Positions 20,542-35,500 of a DNA stretch of 64,000 bases are shown here, piece after piece. Position 1 is the stretch's first letter. Every line of letters starts with the position of its first letter. A program made the translations under genes and the position numbers. The stretch covers positions 15,763,908 through 15,827,907 of the forward strand of contig CM036256.1 of assembly GCA_020698575.1 (NCBI GenBank). Reading direction: 5' to 3'. The notes below the pieces were generated by a model. It worked only from the letters and a program-made list of their open reading frames with translations, ran no database searches and was not told the origin of the DNA. The stretch is from Bostrychus sinensis (Eukaryota; Chordata; Actinopteri; Gobiiformes; Eleotridae).

Positions 20542-23500
20542 CAAAGAAAAGTTGAATATAACATATTATTTAATCTAAAACACAAAAACTACATCTAAAA
20601 AGACGTTTACATTGATTTTTTTATATCAATATATACACTATCTAGAAAACGATACGATTCAATACAAGGCAATGCATATTAATATATTTGTTATGTATTC
20701 AAGTGATTTAAAGTCATTTAGAGATTACAAAGTAGTAGCAGTAAAAAAAACAAAAACATTTTTAATACATTTGGAAAGAAGTGATTGTGGCTGGCTGACC
20801 ATTTGTAAAACACCATAGAGGACTGAAACTGATGTAACGCTTACAATGAGAACAAAAGGGATCTGAAAAAAAGAAAAATTCTCATCAAACTCTGAATTTG
20901 CCCATATTTGTACCACACCTCACCATTACACGGGTGAACGGCCTTTAGGAGCTGTTGCACAAGGATCTCACCTGACATGAGACTCATTTGTTGGAAGCCC
21001 TCGTGTGTGAAGGTTAAGGCAAACTTGAGTTGTGGTGAAGAAGTGTTTGTTCGACTGGTCTGTCCCGATCAGAAGAGTAATGTGAGGACAAGCAGGAAGG
21101 GAGGGAGGGGGGGTGAGTGCGGGGGGTTCACCTGATCGATTGTTGGGCGACGTCCGAACAGGCGAGATGGACGGGGTGCGGGACGAGGAGTAAGGTCGCT
21201 GTCTGTCCCGTTCTATCGTCGAGGAAGAACCGACAAAGTGGTACTGGGAATATCCATCCTACAGAGGACACAAAGCACTTGTAACTCTGCCATCAGTAAA
21301 TACAGACCCTTTTAGTGCTTGTGAACAATATGGCTGTGTTTGAAAGACGGGATTAGCATTAGCTCCATATCCAAATGTCAGGTCATATTCATTTTAGTCC
21401 TACCTTCTTGTATAAGCTGCGTAGGTCTCGGTACTGCCACATGCTGTTCAGGACTTGAGATGCTGCTTTCACCACTTTGGGACTATGTCTGGGAATTCAG
21501 CAGGGAGAAAAACAAAAGGAGAGAATAAAGCTTAACCAGCCTTTAGAGCAGGTCTGTAATTGTGAATGTACAGCAATCAGGAACATTTCAAGTGTAGGGG
21601 TCATTAACACAACATTTTTTGATCTGCCAATAAATAAATAAAATTTATATCTACAGTAAAACTAAGGTAAATTATTTTTAAATTCATTCAAACATCACTG
21701 TTAGTATTACTGGTATCAGCATGCATCAGAGAAACAAAGGGGCAATGATACAGATTGTTTTATCTCCTCAAACATGGTGCTTAAATTGTTTCCCGGTTTT
21801 ATTGGATAATTGTACATCAGATTAATTGGTCAATATTATTTCACAAACTGTTGGGTGAGTGACATGACTTGAATGAATTATAATCTTTTAAATCTGCATC
21901 TTTGGCCTTATCAACACCCTTAAAATTATGATTCAGAAATGTTATTTCTTCAGGACATTTTTGGAAATCAGATTAATTTCTTTCTAAATTCCAGTTGCTC
22001 CCAGTCATGCATCACTCTACTTCTCTCTCAGAAACCACATATAATATCTTGATAGACAGCAAATTTAATGACATCAATTCTACCAGAACAACACTCTGAT
22101 TGTCATTAATATTTACAAGTGTACAATCAACTCTTGTAAATATGGAAGAGACCACATACAGATTGTATTCAGTCCAGATGGGGAGCCATCACTGTCACTT
22201 ACTTTCACATGTGGTCTCCATGTTACTGTAGGTGTAGGTGAATTGGTAACTATAAATTACCCCTAGTGAATGAATGTGAGAGTGAATGGTTGTCTGTCCA
22301 TGTTTATAGTATGTTTCTGTGGCTAACTGCCCCCTGTACCCCGCCTAAGGCCCATAGTTGCTTGTATAGGCTCCAGCCACTTGCAACCACTGATGGGAAT
22401 AAGTGGAAGCAGATAAGAGATGGCTTGGATAACATATAGTGTGACAAAAAACTATTTCTGACTTGGTTTTGGCAAACAGCTGTACGGACAAAACATCTAC
22501 AATGTCACACTTGTAGTAGTGTAGTTATGTCTGTCCTACATTTTCTTAACATATTAATTAGTCATTTTTTATTTCACTATGGCTGGGAAATAATCAGAAT
22601 TAATAAAGGGTACTCCCAATACCTTGCTAGTGTAGTTGGATTGGTTATAATATAACTGAGAGCCTGCCATTTCTGCCTTTGCTGTAGCTCAGGGTGGAGG
22701 TCACCATGTGCTCATATTCTACTTAAACAGTAAAATCACCTGCTGAGGTCTTGCATAATGCCGCTACAATTTATTCAAATGCTGCACATTAACTGCTGTG
22801 TGTCTCGACCTACATAGTGTTTTTTTCAGTGCTCGAGACAACGGGTGCATGTTGGTGACCTGCAGTGGTAAACAACACAGTGTGTGGTAAAATAATCATT
22901 TTGTTATGGGATGAAAATCATATAAGCAATTCAACTGATAAATGGGTTAGGGTTAGCTGTCAATATTAAATATAACAATTTAAAATTTTCTTCTCCTTTA
23001 TGCTACTACTTACAACTGCCAATACACAGTATCAACTGACTTTAAAAAATAATTGAGTAACATTTTGTCCATCAAATTAAAAGTAAAGTTTTTTTTTTTT
23101 TTCATAAATGCACTTAACAGGCTGTGCCAAAATGTCAGATAGTACCATTATCAGTGAGATGTACTGCTAATGCCCATTTAGTTCAGCTTATCTGAAAAAA
23201 GTTGTGTTTTTTGTCTTTAAGTAAAGAGAAGTTTTTTTCTGACACCTTGAGGTCAAATGACCTCTCGTGGCAAACTTTCCTCTTCCCTCCTTCCTCCCTG
23301 TCTCCCCACTCCTCTTACTTGTCTCCTTTGCTCCGGGCGATGCCGATGAGTTTCTCTATCCCACCGGCATCCCTCAGGGCCTTGGTGTTCTCCATGTTTT
23401 TTGTTATGACCTCATGTAGGGCGCAGCAGATTGCCGTGATGGTGTCATCCGACATGGTCTTGGGCACCAGACTAGTGCTGTTTGGACCTCCTCCACCTCC

Positions 23501-26500
23501 TGCACCGCTGCTGTTGTTGTTGTTGCTCCCTCCGGGCAAACGGTGCACCAGGTCCCTCATGGCGTATTTACCTGGGGACACACACAGTGACACAGACAAG
23601 GAAGTAGAGAGAGAGGGTGAATAATAGAGGTTAACTGGATGTTTACGAGAGGAGACAGGTGGAAATGAAAAAAGGATTGTTTATAGTGTAGTTTATAGTG
23701 CGGTTTATAGTACTTCACTTGTTGCTTTTGGTGGCAAGAAAAAACACATACAGACCAACAACATGAGCATCTGACCAAATGCAAGCTGACTGCAAACACA
23801 AATGCCGGTGGGTAATCTTGTCAACTATGACCTTTGCCCTTTCCTTGGCTCAGGCCATTGCCTGAAGGGCTGTGGTGCTCTGTTCACAGTTTTTGGTTTA
23901 ACTCCACATTTCTCAAATACAATATACCTTACACTGTATTTAAATGCCATTAGTAGGTTTTTCTAATCAATGGCCAGGATTAGTTTTAGTGGTGCCCTGC
24001 TTCAGTTTTTGGGAAAGTTATTTTTGGCATGGTGACCTGTTGAGATAATTAATATAATAGTTGTTAGCTGTCTTTGCAGCCCCATTTCAGTACCGCACAA
24101 TGTACACAGGAGCATCTACCTATTATCATGAATTAGGGTGCATAACTACTTTCTTGACAGTATGTAACTAAATGCTGTGATGTGACAGTGACTGTGATGT
24201 AAATGGTCAATGACGGTAAAAGTAACTAGTTACTGTCCTGAATAAGATGTTTGATGTCTACTTGGAGAGCCATATGGAACTTTCCTAAAATGTTACATTA
24301 GACTTGTTTTCTATAAAGAATATTTACTGGCACTGGTTATAAAAATAAACTTTACTAGAAGAATGGCGGCACTATAGTACATAATAAAAAATGTATGACA
24401 CAAGAGTTACAATTACAATTACTGCTACCCTGAAATTTGTATAATGGCTTGTTTAATTTTATGCATTATAACCAGTTAACAAAGCCATCCACACTGCTTT
24501 ATTAGTCAGGTTGTCAAACATAATTGACCAAACATGTGTAAGTTAACTTAATTACCCATATATTTCCATCATTCTGTATTCACACTATTACAAACACCAC
24601 ACGTTATTTAATCCATCAAATTTGTACCAGCGCTGCCATAAAACAACAGTTGGCTCACAGCGGTGCAATCTGTATTTCCAGGGAATATTGGTATATAGAT
24701 ATTTATGTACTGGATTGACTCAACTACACAATATGCTCCGTCTCTAACACAATTTGATCATGTTAACAGCGCAACGAAGGATGAGACAATCTGTTCAAAT
24801 CAAAATATACATGCATGCCCGGGGCAGCCTAATACAGTATATGACTGACAGTGCAGCCCACACAGTGCACATGAATGGACACACACTGGTACACACTGCT
24901 GAGCTGCAGCCTCCAGCTTTAGACAATAAGAGGCAGGCGGCATGTGGCTGTTGCTATAGGGACTAGAAGAAAGGCTTCAGCTTATTACAGACATCTGTGG
25001 GTCTCCAATGAAAACTGAGGCATCGACTAAATTTGACATATGCTTAAGGAAAACTGTCTCCCTATATGCATCATCCAAAAATAACTTTATGATAGACTAT
25101 TATTTTATTATCTCCACCAAGAAAGTTATGATTTGTCGGCATTGGTCAGTTAGCCTTTTGGCAAGATACCACAAAAAGTAAATGATTGGATGTAGGGGTA
25201 AAATTCAAGACTGGTCAGTAATGGGTCAAGTTAGTAGTTTGGTGTAGATCTAGATTAAAATGTATGATCCATGATTTTTAAAGGACTCTTTACCATCGTG
25301 GAATAGGGTCAAAATACTAACTCCGGCAACAAGGACTCAGTAAAGAAACAAATTATTGCTTTATGGTGTGTATCGTGATCACCTTCTGGATGCAAGTATG
25401 GAATGACCATTATAAGATACTGTATTGGATATGGTTTTTGGGTGCAACATTTAGCCCTGAACTAGAAGATCCCCGCTTTTGAGTCCAGGTCTGGTTGCTA
25501 TACTGTAGCTTCACCAGTGCAAGAGAAAATCTGTGCTCCCTGAGTACATGTTAAAATCAATGCTGCTCTTTAAATTAACCCCAAAAAACTCTAATTAAGC
25601 AATTATTGCATAAAGGCTATCCAGTACGCTTGGTTGTAGTGCCATTATCTTCAGTTAAGTTTATATTAAACCCACTCTTGTGTGAATTTGTGAAGGCAAT
25701 AACAAAGCAGATTTCTCCATAAAACTGAACCAAGTGAAGCTATTACCTATAAGTTCCTTGTTCCGGATGTCCAGAGCCATGTTCCTCAGTGCAGTGGCCA
25801 CAGCACACACCACTCTGTCGTTGTCTATCCTCAGAAGCTCCACCAGGATCGGGAGGCCTTTCTCTTTACGCACAGCAGCTCGAATATACACTGACCACTG
25901 CAAAGGGCAAAAAGAGCTTTAAAACTGACGTATAACCAAGAGCAGTGATTCTCAACAGGTGGGTCAGGATTCAAAACATACACAAATAAAATGATCAGGG
26001 GTATTACAATCAGAATCAGTTGCGTTTATGTTTTAAGGGTTAAAATACTGTGCATTTTCTGTTGGTTTTTCCTTCATCACATAAAAACGTGAGGAGCATG
26101 TCTAAATGTGAACAGAAAACAAAGAAAAAAGGTTTCTGTGCACAGGGTTTCCATAATACAGTGTTACAAGTGAAAATCCAAATGGCTCCAAAATGAGGCT
26201 ATGTGAAGCATGTGCTTGCTTTAGAAATACTTGTAAGTACTGTTCTGCAGGTATCTGAAATGTTAAGTATTGAAAAGTGTTATTCCTATTTTACCTGATC
26301 ACTGTCCTTAAGGGTTTATAATTAAATATATTAGTGATGAGCTAAGGATATGGGCTGCTCACTATTTGGCAAGCAACAGGTCATCAGAGCTTATTAATAA
26401 TTTACATAAAAACTTACTAAGTTGTTAACAGTCTTGTAAAGTGGCACCAGCATATTTTTTAATTGCCACTTTGTTTTGTTTGTTTAATACAATTTCCCAC

Positions 26501-29500
26501 TCTCTATTGTTTAGATTATAGTCAGATACATTATTGATCCTGAAGAAAAATCCGGAGTATATAACACTGCTGGGATATTGGCAATAGTATGAGCCCATCT
26601 GGCTGTTGATCGGCGTTGACCTGTCCTCAGTAGATTTTGACTATGTTTTCTTCACTGGCCTTTATCATGAGCCCAACATGGCCGCTGCCTGGTGCTCACC
26701 TTCCAGCTGCCAGCTGCGAGGTTCTGCAGGGCCCCAGCTGCTCCCTCCAGCGTGTCTGGGTTGGAGCACTCAGACAGCAGGGTGAGATAGGGCTTCACGA
26801 TGGTGGGGTGCCATAACATCTGGATGCCTTTTGGGGGCTCTGCCAAATCTGGAAACGGGCCCACACCGTCCCACTGCAGAAGGAGAGGAAAAAGAAATGC
26901 ACTTTAGTAGATATAAGGGTTTTCTGGCTCAGTGGAAAGAGAAAAGATGTTTGAGTCTGAGTCGAGGTCTGGGCACTATATCTTTACCATTGTGAGATAG
27001 GCCCTAACCCTAAACCCTCTCAGAGTGCTTCTAGTTTAGATTTTTTTTTTTTGCAATTGTTTGCTCATTGATGCACCTTTCCTTAAGAGCCTTTCTTACT
27101 GCATATTTTTGAAGATATACAGTGAGCATGTTCATAATGTGTACAATTCTCAATCCCTATTTTGGGTTTCAGTAAAATCTATCAAACCATGTGTGTTGTT
27201 AGAAATCAAGCAAATCCCTATGATTATAGGGACATATTGCAACACCCCAGTCGCCCTAAAACACTGTATAATAATACAATACTAAGCACAGCCTTTTACC
27301 AAATTTGCAACAAAATCTGTATATTGCTAAAGACTGCAATAATACAACATCTGCTCTAATTACTATGTGCATGCTGTATCTTCTGTTCTAACTTTCCAAG
27401 TGTAAAGTTCATGCATTCGTTATCATTTTTTTGTTTTATATTAATTTAATGCTACTGTCTGTATAAATAACCTGTGTGTGAGTAGAAGCATACTACAATT
27501 ATCATCTGCGGGGGCACAAATAGTACTATGTTTATCCTATTAGATGAACAGTAAAGGACACTAAGGCAGCATTGACTATCACCAATTATCTGTGGCTTTT
27601 AATATGATTGTTATTAAGTCCTATGGTCCTTCATTAATTTGAGTGGGAGGTCACTGGTCTAGTGTGGGGCTATGGGTGGCTTTCCTTTTGAAATATTGCA
27701 ATCCTGCACTTGTTTATTTATGTTTTATTATTGTGTTAGCAAGATATAACACCAAAGTAATTTGAAGGAAATCTTCAAAAAATATCTATAACGAACAAAG
27801 GAAAAAAATATAAATATCTGAAACATTTTTTTTATATTGTACCATTGCAAAATAAGGCCAAAGATGCTAAATCTGGCCATAAGTGGTCTGTAAATGATTA
27901 GTTTCAGTGGACCCTTTACCATTTTGAGAGACCATGGGCTGTGTCTCAATAGGTCGATAATTTACCCCTGAACTACAGAATCCTGGTTCAAGTCCAGGTG
28001 TGGCAACAATATTCAATACTATTGTGAAATAAGGCCAGGTAGTGAGAACACTATTAAGATACAAACAGTTTTGATGATGCATTGAAAATAGGAAGTGCCT
28101 TGGCAGAGGTCTATGCTCTTGTGCTTCTTGTTGGTGTCTGCCTAGTTCTTGGTAGCTCATTTATTTCCTACAATTGATACATTTAAAATCCTTCCATCTG
28201 CCCCTGTACCTCCCCGTTCTCCTCACGTCCATACCAGCCTTATCTATTGCCCTCATAGTGTCGCACAGAGCTCTGCCAACACTCTCCCAGTCTGTACTTC
28301 ACGATAATCACCCACAGCTGCACCAGAGTGGAGACACATAGAGACAAAAAGCGTGGAGAGCAGGGCACATATTATTATTTTGGAGAGGTTGTGATTCACT
28401 CCTTCACAATCTAGTCTGTAGGTTAGCATCCCTAATATTGTCCGTTCTGCCTAGATACACAAGTTAGCTGAGGGTCAAAAGCCTGGCTCATAACCACCCA
28501 TTTCAAAATCTCCCTCTTCTCCAGAATTGAGTGGTAAAAAGAGCTGAGAGCTAATGACTGATTCAGCCTTCCTGATCTACCGGAAATGTTTGGTTTTCAA
28601 TTTGGCTTTTACCACAAGTTGTAAAAAGATGCCTGCCACTCCACCAGAATGTGTTGCTGATTGCTTATTAGCATGACAAGAGACAAGAGCATATTTCAAC
28701 ACAGCCGTTTCTGCCAGATTTTCAAGGAATGATATTTTTAGATGAACTAAGGATGAGAGACGAGAAGCCACAAACCTAGAAAGTTGTAATTTTGATACAG
28801 GTAGCGACGTATTATGTCTGTAGCACTTTTGATGTTTCATTGAAAATCTTTTTTTTTTATAATGTCAGATTAAGAAGAATGTAAGTCTTCATGAGTTCGA
28901 TCAAAGACAATTTTGAGATCAAAGAATAAGAATTGCTCACGTTTGACAATTTCTGAGGCTTGTCTATTATGACAATATAGGATGTGTATACATTGAAGAT
29001 ACCTATATATAATCCAGGTGTCAAAAGTGTAGGATGTGAAAACAACATCATGAATATCAAAGTGAGCTGAGAGCTGTAATGTTGTCATAAATATTCATAG
29101 TGACAAAGTATGAACCAAAGATGAACTGGGCTTCTGTTTATGCATCATAACATCATACATGTGCAAGACAGTGATGCATACTACACATCTATTTACAACA
29201 TATGCGTTCCATCAGGGGGGAGTTAACAAAGTCTTGACCACGAATAGTCTACTGTACAGTAATATTTATATGCGTTGTAAGTTGTTTTTCTTCAAGTACA
29301 CTATGCATATTCAAATTTGGCCTCTTGTTGACCTGTGTCAGAAAAACTAGCCATCAGTGCACCACAAACCCAAGCACTCTCATGTATTATGCACTTGATT
29401 CAAATCAAGATTCTTCACTGTTAAAATGGTATGAGCGGCTAAGTGAAAGTAATTATGATTGATTGTGACACTGTGCAAACTATATTGGTTGGCAAGTCTC

Positions 29501-32500
29501 TTAGCATGATAACTGTGAGAAATGGTTGAAATTTCCAAGAAAGATTAGTGATTGTCCAAGGAAAAAACAATAAAAATATTAGTTTTCTGGATATGTTAGC
29601 AGCAGAGTTTCTCTTAATGATTTTGCACCATTGGGAGGTAGGGATAACCTGGATTATACTAACTCCAGCCACAAGGGGTCAGTAGATGAGCAAATAATTA
29701 GTTTTAGTGAATTCTTTACCACTGCAAGAAGTTAATGCAGCTATTTATTTTAGTGCTTGTGGCATTTTAGTAACAATTAATAATAACAATGTTAAGATAA
29801 AGCATTGCACATTTTTTTCTTCACTGTGTCTGCCAGGTTTACTTTATGAATTCAGTTTTATCTTATGACCACAGTCTGGGCATCTCTGTTTTTTGGAGAG
29901 GCCCAAAAAATCATAAAAAGATCCACAGAGACTGGCGCATGACCCACTTCCAGATGAGGGAAGTAAAAGAGTTCAGTACAGAGGCTTGAATGTGTCAGCC
30001 TACTGTTGAAAAGCATTGGATATGTTGTTAGGCTAAATACAGTCAGCTAATAAAGTGTCCAGTGAGTTTATATCAGATTTGGTTGATTTGAGGTAATGTG
30101 TAATTAGCCGCACCTGATCGTGTCCCTTCTTTTTCTTCTTCTTCTTGCCCCAACATCCGGAGCTCTCGCCGTCTTTCCCCCCAGTGTCACACAACAGACC
30201 GTCGAGCTCCTCCGACCCGCCCTGGTGACTGTGGGACGTCTCAGCGGCCAGACGGTATGACAAGTTCCTCAAGATGCACACACAGTTCTCCACGGTCTGA
30301 GGAGGCCAGAGGACATAGGGCAGACAAGTGAATGAGGGAGGAAAATAGAAATAGATCAGGGTATATATATTCTGCTAAAAATGAAATATGTCTGCAAGAA
30401 AAGTACTTTTTTTCTGGTGGGATCGCAACTAATTGACAGCCATGAACTGCACACAAGGTATTATCATTGGCTTTTTTTTTTTTTAACAACAACTATAATT
30501 TTTTGCTTCAAGGAATAAATGATCTGTTTATTTCAACACAGAACAGAAAGTAACAGAACAGGACATGATACACCTGCAAAACTGAACAATTAGCTTACTT
30601 TTATTACCTCTGTTGAAGCTTTTGCAGGTGTTGGTATCTCTGTATTTTTTGTATTTTGACAGAAAGGTCATTGTCAAGCAAAGAACAAAATTATGCAGTT
30701 TTTTTTTTTTTTTTGTTTTGTTTGTTTTTTTATGTGGATCCTGAACACTGTCTAAATTGATATTTTTTTAAGGATTTTGTACAATTGTGAGATATGTTGC
30801 TAACAGACAATGTTTGACCTAACTCTAAATGTTAGAGGTGTATAGGGAATTACAAGTTCAGTTGGTAGAGCATCTACAGATACTTGGTTCCAAGCCCAGC
30901 TGGCACAAATATACTAATTCCAGCCACAATGGGCAGTAAAGGAATTAATGATTTTTTTGTGTTTTTTGGTGTGGCTCTGGATAATTGTCTGGATCCAGGT
31001 TGGAACTGTTGCGCCTTGGCTTTTAGTGCTTTTAGTTTAGTCCACTAAAACTAAAAAAGTCCTTCTTTAATGTCCTATACATCAAAAAAACTCAAGTCTG
31101 TCTCCTAGATTATTAACATTAACATCAAATTGATATCACAAGTTTTTATCTAGCAAAGAATATAATAACAAATTCATAGTTTTGGTTGTTGACACTATGC
31201 TGTTTATATAGAAAGCATAAAAAGTCCACTTAGTCGCCCTCACAGCGTGCCCAGTTCAGCAGACAGACGCTGCATGCACAGACTAATCCTATTGTTGGGA
31301 GTCGCTGTGCAGTGAACAGTCACACACTTTGATCTTGTGAAGGATTTTTGTGGATTTAATATTTCACATCTCCTTTTGAGGAGCCTTCAAACAAATCGTA
31401 CACACATCCACGGCCAGGACAAACAGGGTCAGGCATACACAACACAGCACACATTCACTCTCTCAAGACATCTTTCTGTGTCACTGGCTATCTGGGTTGA
31501 GTAATATCTGCTACACTGTAAAAAATTTCAAGCTGGAAGGCAGTGTTTTCTATGCTGTGATGTTAAAATAAGCCTACACTGGCTACTCTAATCTTATTTT
31601 GTCCTGTTTCCATATATATATTTCAGTGACAGTATAAAAGCTAGATAAAAAGTATTGGTGTTGGTTGTATAAAAATTATTAAACAATGATTTATGGAAAG
31701 GCAGTAGAATCTATCAAGTTTATCTTTCACCATTATGCTTTTCTGTAGTCCAAAAATAAGCATCACAAATCAACATGTAAAGTTATGGATAGAGCATGGC
31801 CTCTGTCAAAAACTATTATGCAAACCACATTCGGATACAGTGAAAACAAACAATAAAATGCAACCGCTCATAACTCATGTAAATGTATGTAAATTTAAAT
31901 GTAGTCCGGATCATGACTGCTCAGCCATGTACTGTACGTCTCAGTCTTGGATAGTGCATCTCATTTCCTCGTATAGATTCTTGCTCCTGGAAGTGAGGAG
32001 TCAATATCCCGTGACTATGTATTATAGGTGTAGTAGTATCTGTGTATATTGGAGCGCTCCAGGCTGCTTCAGTGTGCACTTGTGCCGTTGGTACCTTGCT
32101 GTCGATCTCGCTGCTCCCCAGAGCGGTCTGGATGACATAGAGCAGGGCGTCTGTCAAACCTTCACACTCTCTCATCCTCCTCCGGGCCTCCTCTCCGGCA
32201 GAGCTTACGTTCCTGTTACACACATACACAACATTGGTTACAAATACAAAATACAGATTAAATATTTTCACCTAATATAGCACTTGTAAAACAGGATACT
32301 TCTGTTACATCTGCAATAGATTTAAAACTGCAGTAGATCCATTCATTTGGATGGGCAAAAATGGCCTCTAACCACTTTAACAATCATCTTTTATCTGTCA
32401 TGTCAGTATTTCTTCTTTTTCTATGAAGCTTTCCTTTCTGGGGTTGCCACAGCAAATCAACTTGATCCTAATGTGCAGTAATTTGTATATTAATTTGGCA

Positions 32501-35500
32501 TAGCTTTATGCCAGATGCCCCTCCTCATACCCCTCTCAGTTTATAAGAGCTTGGGACTGCCACAAAGAGGACACTGGCTGGTGACCCCCTGTGTTAGTAT
32601 TTCTCATACTCATATTCAATTCAAAGCTGTTCAAAGTAGATGCAATTTTAAACTTTTAAAACATTTTCCCCAAAAGTAAGTGCTCCCAGCATATTTGAAT
32701 AGAGAATATCTTTCCACAAATGCTCTGACTGAAATTCGACTTTACATAATGAGACCAGAGCATGAAGCCTCAAGATTAGCTCAAGAATACATTTAGACAT
32801 ATATTTTGCAGACTCTGATGGTGAAACAATTACTTGCAGTATTTGAAAAATGTCACATGCGATCTCTAGTGGTTCCCAACCTTTTTGGTTTTGTGTACCC
32901 CCAGTAAGTGATTTAGTCCTGGTTTAGTCTTAGTTTAGTTCCATTTTAGGCATGGTTCAGTCCAGTTTGAGTCTTAGTTTAGTCCTGGTTTTAGACCTGT
33001 TTTTTTCCTGGTTGAGTTTAAGTTTAGTCCTGGTTTAGTTCTGGTTAGTCCTGGTTTAGTCCTGGTTTAGACCTGTTTTAGTCCTGATTTATTGGTTAAT
33101 TTACTTACTACTCATTTACTGGTTCATATTAGTTTTTGAAAGCCAAATATATAAAGGTACTATAAAACACTGCTCTAGTGCACATTCATTTGAAATATTC
33201 ATCTTTCTTTGACATGATTTGGTTGGGTTATAACATGTGTTGTGTAAGACCTTAAATGACTCAGTGTATAATATATGACGTCTATGTATTAGTAATGCTG
33301 TTATCGGGGTGGTTTTGTTCTGACCCTGACTCCACACAATGATCTGAGTGACAAGAACCAGGACACAAGACTGACCCACAAATCATGTTTTAATTATAGA
33401 CTCTTACTGTCTTGAATAATTTATACTGACAACAAACAACTCTTTCCTTGCAGTAATGACTTTGCTTGTCTTTTGCACAGTTTCCAGTATGATTAAATAT
33501 AAGTTACATTCATACCTTGCTTTATTTGGCCATAAAATGGCAATGAATTAAATTGAATATGTCAATAAGACATAATTAATCCCTGTGAAGCAGCACGGCT
33601 CAAGATTATCATTCATTAAGATCTTTCAGTGCGGAGAAGAGAGGAATGGTATCAGAAGACAGCTACTTTTTTTAAGGTTATTTGTCTAAAAGGTCTTATC
33701 TAAAAAGAGCTTTTGGTAAACGCTGCACTTAGGCGAGGTTGTAATTCCTTCCTTATCTATAGTAAATGGTTAAATACAGCATCAAAAGCATTTTAATCTC
33801 AATTTGCAATACAGTTACAATCCTTGGTCGAGACCAATGATACAGATGGATTATAACATTATGAAATGGTTTCTGTGTGTAAGAAGATTTAAAGTTAAGA
33901 TATCTGCCAATTGTTCATGATTTAACAAAAAAAACTATAACATTATAAATTGAGTAAATGTGACAGCTGTTAGTGGGTGGGGCTGTTAGGTAGCAACAAA
34001 GCGACTGTAAAAATTGATTGTTTTTAGCTCATGATAGGGTGGTCAAAATTAGGTAAGGTTTTCAAAATTTAAACACAACATTTTGGTCTGGAGTTGTGGT
34101 ACATGTTAATAAACGCTGACTACACTTTTACATACATTTTACACACATACTTTGTCTCCACAAAACAGTCAAATATTGGCACACTTGTAACCAATCATAT
34201 TCCACATTTAAATCCACAAGCAAAACACAATATAGGTTAGCTGACAGTGTAAGAAACAATACAACTCCAAACCTAGCAGCACCTGGGCCACTCTTTCTGC
34301 CCTTTTTATATGGAAAGATAAGCTATGGAAAGAAGACACATTCACATGAGGACCACAGCGAGGAGTCAAATAGCACTTTGCAGTCTATTTAATGTTTAAT
34401 TGTGTAAATTATTATTTGTTTTTGAAAATCTAGACAGAAGACTGAACTATCTGTCAAGTTCTGGCTTCTGAGCAATGTAGAGGGTCTGACAACCAGGGTA
34501 CTAAAGCTCTAAGACAGTGGTTCCCTTTTTGGTCTACCCCCAGGATCAGGCTTAGTCCTGGTTTGGATCCAGCGTAGTCCTGGTATAGTTCTTGTTTGGA
34601 CCCGGCTTAGTCCTGGTTTACATGGTTTAGTCTTAGTTTAGTCCTGGTTTGACCTGGTTTAGACCTAGTTTATTTCCAGTTTAGACCTAGTTTATTTCTG
34701 ATATTAGATCTAGTTTAGTCTGGGTTTAGTTCAAGTTTAGTCCCTGTTTTGTCCTTCTTTAGTTTTTCAGTTTTATACCTCAGCACAGTACCCAGTTAGG
34801 CCAGATTTGGGTTCATTTTAGTCTTTGGCAGCTAAATATTTTCTGAAAAGCAACCAAACAAACAAATAACTCCACATACCCCCTGCAATGTGCTCACATA
34901 CACCGTGCCCTAAGACGTCTGAGTATAAAGCAATTCTTTTTTAGGTATCTCAAAGAAGTAATGAAGGCATTGGCTTGTTTGTTTGTCTGTTAGCAGCATA
35001 ACTCAAGACATTATTGTAAAATGTTGATGAAATCTGGAAAGGTCAGTAAAATGACAAAAAATGTATAGTTTTTGTGCCTGTGGATCACTATCTACACCAC
35101 TTTACCAACAATGCCTTTGCTTAGTTTGCTATATTACCATTGTAACACATCTCCTTTAAAGTCTAAACCAGAATCTCTTAGAAAATTAGTGCATTCCTTT
35201 ATTTATAATTCATTTTTAAGTGTCAGATCAGTGGAATGAGACAAGCAGTGAGCAGCCAAAGAAAGTGTTTGTTTGTCTGAATGCAAGAGACAGGCAGCTT
35301 CAGACAGTCTGAAATGGATAAATACTTAGACAAAGGAGGGCTAATATGATTGAGAGTGAAGAGATGGAGTCACAGCAGCAGACAAAGCGGGAGTGAAGGA
35401 TGAGGGAAGAGAAAATGAGAAAATATAGGAGAGACGGCCCAGCGGAAAGAGCAGGTGGCCAGCCATACACCAAACCATGAAATATTCAATCTTTAATCAA

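Larger units (their letters stand above)
26874..30113 (-). other. ctnnd2: ctnnd2 intron between window exons 5 and 6
   Basis: An intron of about 3.2 kb with SINE-like copies at about 26922-27010, 27930-28060 and 29630-29740. The stretches 27020-27830 and 28100-29600 show no feature I can name; open frames there are short and lack family resemblance. Confidence 0.7.

Noticed and set aside
23202..23624. 140-codon + strand open frame with poly-Pro and poly-Leu
   Set aside because: Complement of the ctnnd2 exon with the Asn/Gly repeat; low complexity explains its length.
27930..28060. Possible functional tRNA gene (good B box)
   Set aside because: The A-box is poor, the arms do not fold into a full cloverleaf by eye, and related copies occur across the window, so it is SINE-derived.
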